Of a stretch of DNA of 64,000 nt, positions 38,947-48,635 are shown in pieces. The stretch is taken from NCBI RefSeq assembly GCF_022569295.1, contig NZ_JAKFIA010000001.1:2619001-2683000 (forward strand), read 5' to 3'. Each line of letters starts with the position of its first letter. Position 1 is the stretch's first letter. The position numbers and the translations under genes are program-made. Below the pieces are notes generated by a model. It was not told the origin of the DNA and did no database searches. It was given only the letters and a program-made list of their open reading frames with translations. Source of the stretch: Pedomonas mirosovicensis. GTDB lineage: Bacteria > Pseudomonadota > Alphaproteobacteria > Sphingomonadales > Sphingomonadaceae.

Positions 38947-38968
38947 GTTCAGAACAGCGCCTTGCGGC

Positions 38969-39496
38969 TTACTTCATCTCGACCACGCCGCAGACCAGGC
39001 GGTCGCCCGCGTTGCCCGCCGGGTCGGACTTGTAGTCGTCCGCCTTGGCGTGGAACACCACTGCCGCGCCGTCGGCGTCGAGAATCGCCGGGCCCTGGTC
39101 GGCCTGCAGGCGCACGGCCTTCACCGTCTGCTCGAAGGCGGTCTCCGCCCCCTCGGATTTCACCTCGACGTTCATCAGGTCGCCCACATGCGACCCTTGC
39201 GGGTTCTCGTGGCCATGGGCCTTGTGGTGCGGATTGTAGTGGCCGCCGGCGGAAGTGAACGGCGGCTCGCACTTGCCGGTCTGATGGATATGGAAGGCGT
39301 GCACGCCGGCGGGCAGGCCCTTCACCGTGCCCTTTACCACCACGTCCTCACCCTGCTGGGTCAGTTCGGCATGGCCCACGACCGCGCCTTCACGGTTCCG
39401 CAGGTCCGCCGTGGCGGTTTCGCCCTTGGCCATGGCGCTGGCGCTGCCCAGAACGGCGGCAACCAGGGCGAGCGAAGCAATGGTTCGGGTATGCAT
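38969..39496 (-). CDS. sodC: Periplasmic Cu/Zn superoxide dismutase
   Basis: Dismutates superoxide in the periplasm. Signal peptide (MHTRTIASLALVAAVLGSASAMA). Metal ligands in HAFHIHQTGKC (H69, H71), GGHYNPHHKAHG (H86 and following) and VVFHAKADDYKSDPAGNAGDRLVCGVV; C76 and C170 can form the conserved disulfide. Length 175, normal. Confidence 0.96.
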   Translation of the reverse strand: MHTRTIASLALVAAVLGSASAMAKGETATADLRNREGAVVGHAELTQQGEDVVVKGTVKGLPAGVHAFHIHQTGKCEPPFTSAGGHYNPHHKAHGHENPQGSHVGDLMNVEVKSEGAETAFEQTVKAVRLQADQGPAILDADGAAVVFHAKADDYKSDPAGNAGDRLVCGVVEMK

Positions 39497-39674
39497 GGCA
39501 AGTCTCCCTTTTCAATGGCGCAGAGTGCGATCCTGTAATGAACTTGTTCGTTGATTGCATAGTTCAACGGGCATTGTATTGCCACCCGAGAGGAGGAACA
39601 GGCATAACCGCCCTCTCCCAAGGGCTTCACACCATGCGGGGCCGCCCCTTCCCCGCCAGCGACATGGATTTGAC

Positions 39675-40415
39675 ATGCGTATCAAGAGTTTCGACGGCAC
39701 CAGCCTCTCGGTCAAGATCATCGGTGAAGGCCGCCCCGTCGTGCTGGTTCACGGTTTCCTGTCGTCGGGCAAGGTGAACTGGGAAGATTACGGCACTGCC
39801 ACGCTGCTGGCGGAGCGGGGCTTCCAGGTCATCCTGCCGGACCTGCGCGGCCATGGCGGCTCCGACGTGCCGACGGAGCCGTCCGCCTACCCGCCCGACG
39901 TGCTGGCGCGGGACCTCGCCACGCTCATTGAGCACCTCGGGCTGGCGGACTACGACCTCGTCGGCTACTCGCTCGGCTCCCGCACGGTGCTGCGGGCGGT
40001 TGTCGCCCATGGCCTTGTGCCCCGCCGCCTGGTTCTGGCCGGGATGGGCGCGGCGGGCATCGTGGATGCCGGCCCGCGCATCGACTGGTTTGTCGAGACC
40101 ATCCGCAACCGCGAGACCGCCAGGCCGCTGACGCCCGAAGGGCGCGTCGCCCGCTTCCTCAAGACCACCGGCACCAACCCGGACGCCGCCATTTACGTGC
40201 TGCAAAGCCACGTGAACACGCCCCCTGATGTGCTGGCGCGGCTCGACCTGCCGGTCCTCGTCGTGGCGGGTGAGAAGGACGACGATAACGGCTCCGCCGC
40301 CGAACTGGCGAAGCTGATCCCCGGCGCGCGCTATGCGGCGGTGCCGGGCGACCACATGAGCGCCATCACCGTGCCGGAGTTCCGCATGGCAATCGCGGAT
40401 TTCCTTAGCGAATAG
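39675..40415 (+). CDS. Alpha/beta hydrolase
   Basis: A 246-residue alpha/beta-fold hydrolase. The oxyanion loop region is VVLVHGFLSSG, the nucleophile serine is in VGYSLGSRT (near residue 100), and the histidine is in PGDHMSAI near the end. There is no signal peptide, so it is cytoplasmic. The start at 39675 (MRIKSFDG) opens the first beta strand. Substrate unknown. About 100 bases upstream of the Anbu gene in the same direction. Confidence 0.85.
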   Translation: MRIKSFDGTSLSVKIIGEGRPVVLVHGFLSSGKVNWEDYGTATLLAERGFQVILPDLRGHGGSDVPTEPSAYPPDVLARDLATLIEHLGLADYDLVGYSLGSRTVLRAVVAHGLVPRRLVLAGMGAAGIVDAGPRIDWFVETIRNRETARPLTPEGRVARFLKTTGTNPDAAIYVLQSHVNTPPDVLARLDLPVLVVAGEKDDDNGSAAELAKLIPGARYAAVPGDHMSAITVPEFRMAIADFLSE

Positions 40416-40520
40416 AACGCATTGTCCGGCACCGGCCGGCAATTGGCGCATCCGGCTTCACCGTTTCCCACCCTCGGGCGTTATCCCTGTAACAGCGGTC
40501 CCCGGCGTAGGAGAGAGGAG

Positions 40521-41615
40521 ATGACCTATTGCGTAGGGCTATTCCTGCGGGAAGGGCTGGTGCTGGTGTCCGACACCCGCACCAGCGCGGGCGTGGACAA
40601 CATCGCCGTCTACAACAAGATGCATGTGTTCGAGCGGGCGGGCGAGCGGGTCATCGTCGCCATGACCTCGGGCAACCTGGCCGTCACCCAGCATGTGATG
40701 AGCCTGATCGAGGACGGTCTGGACGACCCGGAGACCGGCCGGACCGAGACCATCTACTCCGTCCCCTCCATCCTGCGCGCGGCCCAGCTGATGGGGGCGG
40801 CCATCCGCAAGGTGCATGACTACGACGGCGAGGCCCTGCGCGAGCAGCACGTGCACTTCGATATCTCGGTGATCCTGGGCGGCCAGGTGCAGGGCGGGCC
40901 GATGAAGCTGTTCCACATCTACTCGGCGGGCAATTTCATCCAGGCCACGGCTGACACGCCCTTCATGCAGATTGGCGAGACCAAGTACGGCAAGCCCGTT
41001 CTGGACCGTAACGCCACCTTCGAAACCTCACCGATGGACGGCGTCAAGCTGTGCCTCCTGTCGATGGACGCCACCATCCGCTCCAACCTGACTGTGGGGA
41101 TGCCCATCGACGTTCTGATCTACAAGCGGGACAGCCTTCAGGTGGGCTACCGCCAGCGGCTGCACGAGCATGACCCCTATTACACCATGCTGCGCCAGCG
41201 CTGGGGCGAGGCCCTGCGCGAGGTCTACCGCTCCATTCCCTCGCCGGACTGGCCGGCCCATGCGCCCAATGCCATGCGCCGCCGGTGGGACGATCCACCC
41301 CTGTCGCCGGAGGATATCGCCGCCATGCGCCGCCAGCCTCCCTCGCCGCTGAACCGGCGCGCCAGCGATGCGCCCAATGCGCCCGGCATCGAGCGGCGCG
41401 GCCAGCCCGTACCGGCAACGGAAGGCGACAGGATGCCGGAGCCATCGCTGGGCGCGGGCGCTGCCGGCGCAGCGGCTGAACCCTTCAGAACGGGAACGAC
41501 CGGGCCGGAGCCGGTCGGCGGCCTTGCCGCTGCCACGCCGGGTCGTCGCGCGTCGGACGCCCGGCCGGCACCGTCAACGCCCCCGGCGGAAAAGGGCATC
41601 CCCACGTCCGGCTGA
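40521..41615 (+). CDS. Anbu-type bacterial proteasome homologue with a long Pro/Ala-rich tail
   Basis: Ntn-hydrolase of the Anbu (ancestral beta subunit) class, a self-assembling relative of HslV. The mature N-terminal Thr2 (MTYCVGLFL), Asp in VLVSDTRTSAGVDN and Lys in YNKMHVF make the catalytic set. The core ends near residue 245; the remaining 120 residues are low-complexity Pro/Ala/Arg with two RRASDA motifs, which I do not know from the family. AGGAG precedes the start. The usual partners (alpha-E, ATP-grasp, transglutaminase-like) are not adjacent. Confidence 0.88.
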   Translation: MTYCVGLFLREGLVLVSDTRTSAGVDNIAVYNKMHVFERAGERVIVAMTSGNLAVTQHVMSLIEDGLDDPETGRTETIYSVPSILRAAQLMGAAIRKVHDYDGEALREQHVHFDISVILGGQVQGGPMKLFHIYSAGNFIQATADTPFMQIGETKYGKPVLDRNATFETSPMDGVKLCLLSMDATIRSNLTVGMPIDVLIYKRDSLQVGYRQRLHEHDPYYTMLRQRWGEALREVYRSIPSPDWPAHAPNAMRRRWDDPPLSPEDIAAMRRQPPSPLNRRASDAPNAPGIERRGQPVPATEGDRMPEPSLGAGAAGAAAEPFRTGTTGPEPVGGLAAATPGRRASDARPAPSTPPAEKGIPTSG

Positions 41616-41642
41616 CGGCCGGGCGCGGGAGGCGCTGCGCCC

Positions 41643-42113
41643 CTAGCGGGACTGGCCGGGCGTCCAGGGCCGCTGGCGGGTGGGCAGCACCTCGCCCCGC
41701 CGCGCGTATATGCCCATCTCGAAGCTGGCGGCGATGCGCCAGGCGCGCGTGATGAAATACTCCGCCACGTCCGGGGGGCAGACCTCCTGCGCCGTTTCCT
41801 CGAACAGCGCCAGCCAGCGGTCGAAGTGCTGGCTGTCCACCGGCAGCGGCAGGTGCGCGCCCATGGGGTTGCCCTCGTAGCGTCCCGTGCCCAGCGCGAC
41901 GGATGACCAGAAGGCGAACATCTTCTGGAGGTGAGGCTCCCAATCCTCGATGCGCTCCTCGAACACCGGGCCGATAAGGTCATCGGCCCGCACCTTATCG
42001 TAGAAGCCCCGCACCAGCCGTTCGATCAGCGCGTCGTCGATCTGGGCGCGCGCGCGCTGGTCCTCGGGGCTGAGCGCCTGAGGCGCAGGACGGGCGGGAA
42101 TGGAAAGGGACAT
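41643..42113 (-). CDS. Group III truncated hemoglobin
   Basis: A 156-residue 2-over-2 globin of group III, which binds O2 or NO. Seen: LVRGFYDKVRADDLIGPVFE, WEPHLQKMFAFWSSVALGTG, YEGNPMGAH and the proximal histidine region DSQHFDRWLALF. The N-terminal 20 residues (SIPARPAPQALSPEDQ) are an extension. Cytoplasmic; convergent with the Anbu gene. Confidence 0.92.
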   Translation of the reverse strand: MSLSIPARPAPQALSPEDQRARAQIDDALIERLVRGFYDKVRADDLIGPVFEERIEDWEPHLQKMFAFWSSVALGTGRYEGNPMGAHLPLPVDSQHFDRWLALFEETAQEVCPPDVAEYFITRAWRIAASFEMGIYARRGEVLPTRQRPWTPGQSR

Positions 42114-42329
42114 CGGAACGCTGCCTCCTGAGGCTCAAGGGCCTGGAAATCGCCTTCATCATGCCATGCCCGGCCCGGCCTGCCAACGCGACGCAGTGCC
42201 CCGCCGGTCCGGGCCGCCTCGAATACTACGATGAATTGAGCGGCTTGGCCGGTTGCGCCGTTGACGCTGACGGCGAAACAGAGTTTCCTGCACGCCATTA
42301 CCGAACAAGACAATCGGGGGAACGAACCC

Positions 42330-44159
42330 ATGCGTAGAACCGCAACCGCAATTGCCCTGGCGCTGAGCCTTCCGGCCCTGGCTGGCCAGGCCGTGGCGCA
42401 ACAGGCCCCGGCCCAGCAGGCTCCGGCGGCCAAGCCGACTGCGGCCGACGCCGCCGCCTTCGTGGCGCAGGCCGAGAAGACCTTCGGGGACCTCACCGAA
42501 TATGCGTCCCGCATCGCCTGGCTGAATGCGACCTACATCAACTACGATTCCGACTGGCTGGCCTCCAAGTCCGGCGCGGAGATGACCGAGCTGGGCGTGA
42601 AGTTCGCCAAGGAAGCCGCCCGCTTCAACAACCTGCAGCTGGACTACGACACCCGCCGCAAGCTCGAAATCCTGAAGCAGGGCCTCACCCTGGCTGCTCC
42701 CTCCAAGCCGGGCGCGGCGCAGGAGCTGAGCGAGATCGCCACCCGCCTCCAGTCCACCTACGGCAAGGGCCGCGGCACGCTGGACGGCAAGGAGATCTCC
42801 GGCTCGGACATCGAGGAGCAGATGGGGCTGGTCCGCGATCCGGCCAAGCTGAAGGAAATGTGGGTCAGCTGGCATAACAACGTCGGCCGCCCGATGCGGC
42901 AGGACTACGCCCGCCTGGTCGAGATCGCCAACGAGGGCGCGCGCGAGCTGGGCTATGCCGACACCGGCGCCATGTGGCGCAGCGGCTACGACATGAAGCC
43001 GGAAGAGTTCGAGAAGATGGTCGACGGCCTGTGGGCCGACGTGAAGCCGCTCTATGAGCAGCTGCACTGCTACGTCCGCGCCGAACTCAACGAGAAGTAC
43101 GGCGATCAGGTGCAGGCCAAGACCGGCCCGATCCGCGCCGACCTCCTTGGCAACATGTGGGCGCAGGAGTGGGGCAACATCTACGAAGTGGTGGCCCCGC
43201 CGAATGCGGACAAGGGCTATGACCTGACCGACCGCCTGGTCGCCAAGAACTACACGCCCGTCAAGATCATGCAGACCGCCGAGGGCTTCTTCACCTCGCT
43301 CGGCTTTGATCCGCTGCCCCAGACCTTCTGGGAGCGCTCGATGATCGTGAAGCCGCGCGACCGCGAGGTGGTGTGCCACGCCAGCGCCTGGAACGTGGAC
43401 AACAAGAACGACCTGCGCGTGAAGATGTGCACCAAGGTGAACGGCGACGATTTCGTCACCGCCCACCACGAGCTGGGCCACAACTTCTATCAGCGCGCCT
43501 ACAACCAGCAGCCGCTGCTCTACATGAACGGCGCGAACGACGGCTTCCACGAGGCCATCGGCGACTTCATCGCCCTCTCGGTAACGCCGGACTACCTGGT
43601 GAAGATCGGCCTCCTCGACAAGGAGCCGGACGCCAAGGGCGACGTCGGCCTCCTGATGGCCCAGGCGCTGGACAAGGTGGCCTTCCTGCCGTTCGGCCTC
43701 CTGGTCGACAAGTGGCGCTGGAAGGTGTTCTCGGGCGAGGTGACCCCGGCCAACTACAACGCGGCCTGGACCCAGCTGCGCGAGGAATACCAGGGCATCG
43801 TGCCGCCGGCTCCGCGCAGCGAGGAAGACTTTGATCCGGGCGCGAAGTTCCACGTGGCGGGCAACACGCCCTACATGCGCTACTTCCTCGCCCGCATCCT
43901 CCAGTTCCAGTTCCACGAGGCCGCGTGCAAGATGGCCGGCTGGAAGGGCCCGCTCCACCGCTGCTCCATCTACGGCAACAAGGAAGTGGGCGCGAAGCTC
44001 AACGAGATGCTGAAGATGGGCGCATCCAAGCCGTGGCCGGAGGCGCTGAAGGCCTTCACCGGCACCAGCCAGATGAGCGCCCGCTCCATGCAGAACTACT
44101 TCGCGCCGCTGATGGCGTACCTGAAGGAGCAGAACAAGGGCCGCCAGTGCGGCTGGTAA
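42330..44159 (+). CDS. Secreted peptidyl-dipeptidase A (ACE-like, M2 family)
   Basis: Zinc peptidase that removes C-terminal dipeptides, related to angiotensin-converting enzyme. Signal peptide (ALALSLPALAGQAVAQ), an Ala/Gln-rich linker, then the catalytic domain with HHELGH at 379-384 and the third ligand E408 in FHEAIGD. Length 609, typical of single-domain bacterial ACE. The start at 42330 has GGGGGAACG upstream. A terminator follows at 44224. Confidence 0.93.
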   Translation: MRRTATAIALALSLPALAGQAVAQQAPAQQAPAAKPTAADAAAFVAQAEKTFGDLTEYASRIAWLNATYINYDSDWLASKSGAEMTELGVKFAKEAARFNNLQLDYDTRRKLEILKQGLTLAAPSKPGAAQELSEIATRLQSTYGKGRGTLDGKEISGSDIEEQMGLVRDPAKLKEMWVSWHNNVGRPMRQDYARLVEIANEGARELGYADTGAMWRSGYDMKPEEFEKMVDGLWADVKPLYEQLHCYVRAELNEKYGDQVQAKTGPIRADLLGNMWAQEWGNIYEVVAPPNADKGYDLTDRLVAKNYTPVKIMQTAEGFFTSLGFDPLPQTFWERSMIVKPRDREVVCHASAWNVDNKNDLRVKMCTKVNGDDFVTAHHELGHNFYQRAYNQQPLLYMNGANDGFHEAIGDFIALSVTPDYLVKIGLLDKEPDAKGDVGLLMAQALDKVAFLPFGLLVDKWRWKVFSGEVTPANYNAAWTQLREEYQGIVPPAPRSEEDFDPGAKFHVAGNTPYMRYFLARILQFQFHEAACKMAGWKGPLHRCSIYGNKEVGAKLNEMLKMGASKPWPEALKAFTGTSQMSARSMQNYFAPLMAYLKEQNKGRQCGW

Positions 44160-44198
44160 GCCGCACGAAACCGGCAGCTCTTTGCGGCTGGTAAGCCG
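44148..44198 (+). repeat. 16-bp direct repeat at the ACE gene 3' end
   Basis: TGCGGCTGGTAAGCCG at 44148-44163 (holding the last codons and stop) and again at 44183-44198. A short tandem-like duplication. Confidence 0.8.
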
Positions 44199-44223
44199 TA
44201 CTTGCGGCACTGCCTGAAACAGC

Positions 44224-44256
44224 AAGGCCCGCCTCACCGGCGGGCCTTGTTTTTTC
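44224..44256 (+). terminator. Rho-independent terminator after the ACE gene
   Basis: AAGGCCCGCC, loop TCACC, GGCGGGCCTT, then G and seven T. Confidence 0.92.
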
Positions 44257-44349
44257 TGTCCGCTTGATTTCTCGCTCGCGCTCCCGGCGCGCATGCCGCC
44301 CCTGTTGAGCGCCTCGCAATCCCCTTATAAGGGAAGCGGGTTCCAACCG

Positions 44350-45162
44350 ATGCCGAGACAGCCCATCAGCCAATCCGGACCAGATACGGCCCAGTTCCAT
44401 CGCCCGGCCTTTCTCAACGGCCTGGAAGCGGTGACCGTGGCCTATCGCCGCCGTGACTTTCCGGTTCACAGCCACGATGAGTACGTCGTCGGCGTCGTTG
44501 TGGAGGGAGCGGAGGAACTGCTTGTCCGCGGCGAGCGCCACATCGTCGCGGCCGGGCACACGCTGCTCCTCCAGCCCGGCGAGGCCCATGCGAACGCCTG
44601 CGTCGGCGACGGCGTGCTGCGCTATCGGGTGCTTTACATTCCGGCGTCGTGCAACCCGGCGCTGGCGGACCGCCCCATGTCCTTTCCCGCGCCGGTCAGC
44701 AGGTCGGCAGCGCTGTATCGGGGAATTCTCGATGTGCATCGCTCGCTCCAGCGGGAAACCGGGCGGCTTGAGCAGGAAAGCCTGCTCGACCGGCTGATCG
44801 GGATCCTCCGCTTCGGCACAGAGGACGCGGCGAAGGGCGCGCTCCCCCGATGCAGCGGTCGCATCGGGCGCACGAAGGCGTTCATCGACCGGCACTTCGC
44901 GGAGGATTTCGGCCTTGACGACCTGGCGGCGATTGCCGGGCTCAGCCCCTATCATCTGCTGCGTACGTTCAAGGCGGAGGTGGGGTTGACACCCGTCGCC
45001 TACCGTCTGCTGCGGCGGGTTCTAAATGCGCGGGAACTTCTCCAGAGCACTATGCCGATCGCTGAAGTCGCAGTCGCATCGGGCTTCGCGGACCAGAGCC
45101 ACCTCACCCGCAGTTTCCAGCGGCTGATGGGCGTCTCGCCCGCCCGGTATCGGCAGCAATAA
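44350..45162 (+). CDS. AraC family transcription regulator
   Basis: A 270-residue regulator with an N-terminal cupin-type sensor (DFPVHSHDEYVVGVVVEG, LLLQPGEAHAN) and a C-terminal double HTH (LDDLAAIAGLSPYHLLRTFK and IAEVAVASGFADQSHLTRSF). It resembles AraC regulators that control exporters or hydrolases nearby. ATG 44350 chosen; an in-frame ATG at 44293 is possible. A secreted hydrolase follows 70 bases downstream and may be its target. Confidence 0.88.
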   Translation: MPRQPISQSGPDTAQFHRPAFLNGLEAVTVAYRRRDFPVHSHDEYVVGVVVEGAEELLVRGERHIVAAGHTLLLQPGEAHANACVGDGVLRYRVLYIPASCNPALADRPMSFPAPVSRSAALYRGILDVHRSLQRETGRLEQESLLDRLIGILRFGTEDAAKGALPRCSGRIGRTKAFIDRHFAEDFGLDDLAAIAGLSPYHLLRTFKAEVGLTPVAYRLLRRVLNARELLQSTMPIAEVAVASGFADQSHLTRSFQRLMGVSPARYRQQ

Positions 45163-45231
45163 TGTTCAAGCCCATGCTTTCCGGAGGTGGTAGCGTCCTC
45201 CCTCTTGGCGGGAAGTAAGGGAAAGAGCGTC

Positions 45232-46515
45232 ATGAGGAAGATATTTGCCTTGGCGGCGGGCGTGCTGGCGTGCCTCGCCCATCCGGCGGTTGCCTGCGAG
45301 CCTGGGCTTTATGAGCCTGCGGACGGCTCCATCAAAGTGGCGGTTGCCCCTCTAGCCTCCGGCGAGGACCGGTACATGCTGACGGACGGGCGCAAGGGTA
45401 CGGTTGGCGCTCCGGATGCCCTCGTCCGCTGCGCCGCTGGCAGCCTGCTCTTGCAGGAGCCCGGCGGCAGGCAAGATCTTCTGTCGGAGGTGCCACTGAG
45501 AAGGACGGCCACCACCTTCAGCAGCCTGGGGACCAGACTGAGCGGCGTGCTGATGGAAGGCGTGAACAGCGGCGCGGCGCGCCCATTGGTGGTGATGGTG
45601 CATGGCTCCGAGCGGACCTCGCCTCGGGGGTCCGTCTACCCCCTGCTCTTCCTGGCCCATGGCCTCGATGTCTTTATCTACGACAAGCGCGGCACGGGCC
45701 TGTCCGAGGGGGAATACACCCAGAACTTCGAGTTGCTGGCCGAGGACGCCGCCGCCGCATTGAGGGAAGCGCAGCGCCTGTCGGCGGGCCGCCATGCCCG
45801 CATCGGCTTCTATGGCGGCAGTCAGGGTGGGTGGATCGCGCCGCTTGCCGCAACGCGTGCCCCGGCCGATTTCGTCGCCGTCGGCTTTGGTCTGGTCGCC
45901 AGCCCGATCGAGGAGGATCGCGATCAGGTTTTCACCGAACTGCGCGAACGCGGCTACGACGACCAGGTCATCTCCAAGGCGCGCGATGTCACGAACGCGA
46001 CCGCCGCCGTGATGCGGTCTCACTTCTCGAACGGTTTCGAGCAGCTTGCCGACGTGAAGCGGCGCTATGCGGACGAGTCCTGGTTCAACGAGATTCGGGG
46101 CGAGTTCACCGGTGAGCTTCTCCGGATGCCCGAGGCCGACCTGCGCCGGCTGGGACGCGCCCGCTTCGACAACGTGGAGCTGATTTGGGACTACGATTCC
46201 CGCCCGGCCATCCGCACCCTCAAGGTTCCGCTTCTGTGGGTCGCCGCCGAGGCCGACCGGGAGGCCCCGCCCGCGGCCACGCTATCCCGGCTCCAGGACC
46301 TGCATGCACAAGGCGCGGATATCACCGTCTACAGCTTCCCGGACACGGACCACGGCATGTGGGAGTTCGAGGAGGCCAGCGATGGCCAGCGCACCTACAC
46401 GCGCGTCACTGACGGCTATTTCCGGCTCATCGGCGACTGGATACGCGGGGAAGTGAACGGCCCCTACGGGCGCGGGCGCCTCCGCATCGGCAGCGACAGC
46501 GACAGCGGGCGTTGA
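45232..46515 (+). CDS. Secreted alpha/beta hydrolase
   Basis: A 427-residue exported hydrolase. Signal peptide (MRKIFALAAGVLACLAHPAVA), an N-terminal domain of about 90 residues, then an alpha/beta-hydrolase core: MVHGSERTSPRG, YDKRGTGLSEG, nucleophile in FYGGSQGGWIAPL and histidine in FPDTDHGMWEF. Similar proteins act as peptidases or esterases; the substrate is not evident. A terminator follows at 46543. Confidence 0.85.
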   Translation: MRKIFALAAGVLACLAHPAVACEPGLYEPADGSIKVAVAPLASGEDRYMLTDGRKGTVGAPDALVRCAAGSLLLQEPGGRQDLLSEVPLRRTATTFSSLGTRLSGVLMEGVNSGAARPLVVMVHGSERTSPRGSVYPLLFLAHGLDVFIYDKRGTGLSEGEYTQNFELLAEDAAAALREAQRLSAGRHARIGFYGGSQGGWIAPLAATRAPADFVAVGFGLVASPIEEDRDQVFTELRERGYDDQVISKARDVTNATAAVMRSHFSNGFEQLADVKRRYADESWFNEIRGEFTGELLRMPEADLRRLGRARFDNVELIWDYDSRPAIRTLKVPLLWVAAEADREAPPAATLSRLQDLHAQGADITVYSFPDTDHGMWEFEEASDGQRTYTRVTDGYFRLIGDWIRGEVNGPYGRGRLRIGSDSDSGR

Positions 46516-46542
46516 GTTCCGCCCGATCCGGCACGCTATCCC

Positions 46543-46575
46543 AAGGCCCGCTTCCACCTGCGGGCCTTGCTTTTT
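46543..46575 (+). terminator. Rho-independent terminator after the secreted hydrolase
   Basis: AAGGCCCGC, 8-base loop, GCGGGCCTT, then GC and five T. Confidence 0.88.
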
Positions 46576-46667
46576 GGTGTCCCTAGAAGGCATGGCGGCC
46601 CATGTTGGCGCTCCGTCACGCCGTCCGCGCTTGAGCGAGCGGCCCGCCGCCAATATGCTAGAGGCAG

Positions 46668-47198
46668 ATGTTGACGCTAGTTCCCTTCACGACCGCCCAT
46701 TTCCCCCTTCTCTCCGCCTGGTTCGAGAGCCAGAGAGACGTGGTGCAATGGGGCGGCCCTGCCCTGACCCATCCGCTGACGGACGACCAGTTCGAGGCAA
46801 TGCTTGAGGAAGGCGCCGCCTCTCCCCCGGCGCGCCTGTGCTGGATGGTGGCTGACGACGCCGGTTTCATCGGCCATGCACAGCTCGTGTTCGATTGGCA
46901 GAACGGCAGCGCGCGGCTCTCACGGGTCGCAATCGCGCCCGATGCGCGGGGCCGTGGGCTTGCCGCCCCCATGCTGCGCCTCGTCATCGATCAGGCCTTC
47001 GCCTTTGCCGGTATCGAGCGGGTCAGCCTCTTCGTCTACGACTTCAATGTCCCCGCGATAAGAACCTACGAGCGGCTGGGCTTCAGGATGGAGGGCGTGC
47101 GCCTGTCTTCCGCGCGCGTGGGCGATGAATGCTGGAATACAGCCACCATGGGCCTGCCCCGCAGCGCATGGGCAGAAGCGGCGCGCAAGGCCGGGTAG
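46668..47198 (+). CDS. GNAT family N-acetyltransferase
   Basis: A 176-residue acetyl-CoA-dependent transferase. The acetyl-CoA site is VAIAPDARGRGLAAPMLRLVI; the beta strand and helix NVPAIRTYERLGFRMEGVRL close the domain. Resembles the RimJ/RimL group, which acetylates protein N-termini or small amines. The substrate is not predictable here. Confidence 0.88.
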   Translation: MLTLVPFTTAHFPLLSAWFESQRDVVQWGGPALTHPLTDDQFEAMLEEGAASPPARLCWMVADDAGFIGHAQLVFDWQNGSARLSRVAIAPDARGRGLAAPMLRLVIDQAFAFAGIERVSLFVYDFNVPAIRTYERLGFRMEGVRLSSARVGDECWNTATMGLPRSAWAEAARKAG

Positions 47199-47488
47199 CC
47201 TCCCGCTCCGGGGGCAGCGGAGACGCCCCCTTTTCCGTCCCCACCCCCTGATTAAGCTGAAATCCGGGGCTTTGCCGCCTGTTCGCAGTCAGCATTGGCT
47301 TGCGCGCGTGAACGCGGCCTATTAAATCTTGGTCAACCTCAGCTTCATGGCAGCTGACATTTTCAAGTGATGAGCATTGAATGTATCGGGATGGTTTCGC
47401 CAGCGACCAGCCATTAGCAACGGGCTTGCCCGACGCTGAGCAAGCTGGAGCGAACAGCCGCCAGAAAAGGCGGGGCCAAACGGGGCAC

Positions 47489-48628
47489 ATGAATGTTCTG
47501 GCCCTGGGCGGCAGCCATCAGTTTGCACACTTTCTCCCGGCGGCCTTTGAGCTACACCGGCGCGGCCGGACGAAGATCACCGTCTTCGTCAACGATGAAA
47601 CCGATAAACAGACCGCCATTGCTCTGGCCGAGCAGCTGGGCCTGCCATTGCCGGATATTGTCACGATGTCCCTGCCCGCGCCGCTGGCCCGCCACCTGCC
47701 ATGCGCCTTGCAGAAGCTGGCGCGATTGCTGCTCTGGGCCCGGCGCCTGTGCGATGCCGACAGCCTCCTGACGGCCGAGCGGACCAGTTCGCTGCTACGC
47801 CGGCTGCCGGGGCACTGCCCCCTTCTCATCCACATTCCCCACGGCGCAGGCGACAGGGCTGTGGGGTTCGAGAAGCGCTTCTCCCTCTTCGATCATGTCA
47901 TCGTGACCGGCGCGAAGGACCGCGATCGCCTGGTTGCCAGCGGCCTGGTGTCCAAGGATCGCTGCCATATCGGTGGCCCCATCAAAATCGCCTCGATGAT
48001 AAAGCTTAGGCAGGCTGCGGAGCCACTGTTTGCCAACGACCGTCCGGTCGTTCTCTACAATCCGCATTTCGATCCGACCCTTAGTTCCTTCAACGCCTCG
48101 GCACGGTCGCTGATCGAGGCGTTCAGGCATCAGGATCGCTACAACCTGATCGTCGCTCCCCATGTGCGTCTCGCCCGCCATTGGAGCCAGGCCGAGCGCG
48201 AGCGCTGGGAGTCCCTGTCGGTTCCCGGCCGGATTCTGGTGGACATGGGGTCCACGCGCTCGATCGACATGAGCTATACGCTGGCCGCCGATCTCTACAT
48301 CGGCGATGTCAGCAGCCAGGTTTACGAGTTTCTCATCAAGCCCCGCCCGTGCCTGTTCATCAACTCCCACGATGCTCGGTGGGAAGGCAGCGAGGACTAT
48401 GCGATGTGGCGGTGCGGCGAGGTTATCACCCCCAGGAGTGATATTCTGGCAGCGGTGGAGCGCAGCTTCGCAAGCCATGCCCAATACCGCCCGGTTCAGG
48501 AGGCGCGCGCCCGGTATGCGCTGGGCGAAATCGGCCCGAATGCGCCGGAGCCGATCGCTCATGTCGCAACCATTATCGAGCGCGTGCTGCTGCAAAGCGC
48601 CGACGCGCCAATAACAGCCGCATCCTGA
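47489..48628 (+). CDS. Glycosyl/glycerophosphotransferase-like protein (GT-B type)
   Basis: A 379-residue protein resembling the CDP-glycerol glycerophosphotransferase / GT-B group. N-terminal Rossmann-like start MNVLALGGSHQFAHFLPAAFEL; the C-terminal half has VLYNPHFDPTLSSFN, VAPHVRLARHW, and LAADLYIGDVSSQVYEFLIKPRPCLFIN, the motif that binds the nucleotide moiety in this family. It may act in envelope polysaccharide or lipid synthesis. The start at 47489 is the ATG that opens the first strand. Confidence 0.7.
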   Translation: MNVLALGGSHQFAHFLPAAFELHRRGRTKITVFVNDETDKQTAIALAEQLGLPLPDIVTMSLPAPLARHLPCALQKLARLLLWARRLCDADSLLTAERTSSLLRRLPGHCPLLIHIPHGAGDRAVGFEKRFSLFDHVIVTGAKDRDRLVASGLVSKDRCHIGGPIKIASMIKLRQAAEPLFANDRPVVLYNPHFDPTLSSFNASARSLIEAFRHQDRYNLIVAPHVRLARHWSQAERERWESLSVPGRILVDMGSTRSIDMSYTLAADLYIGDVSSQVYEFLIKPRPCLFINSHDARWEGSEDYAMWRCGEVITPRSDILAAVERSFASHAQYRPVQEARARYALGEIGPNAPEPIAHVATIIERVLLQSADAPITAAS

Positions 48629-48635
48629 AAGAGAA

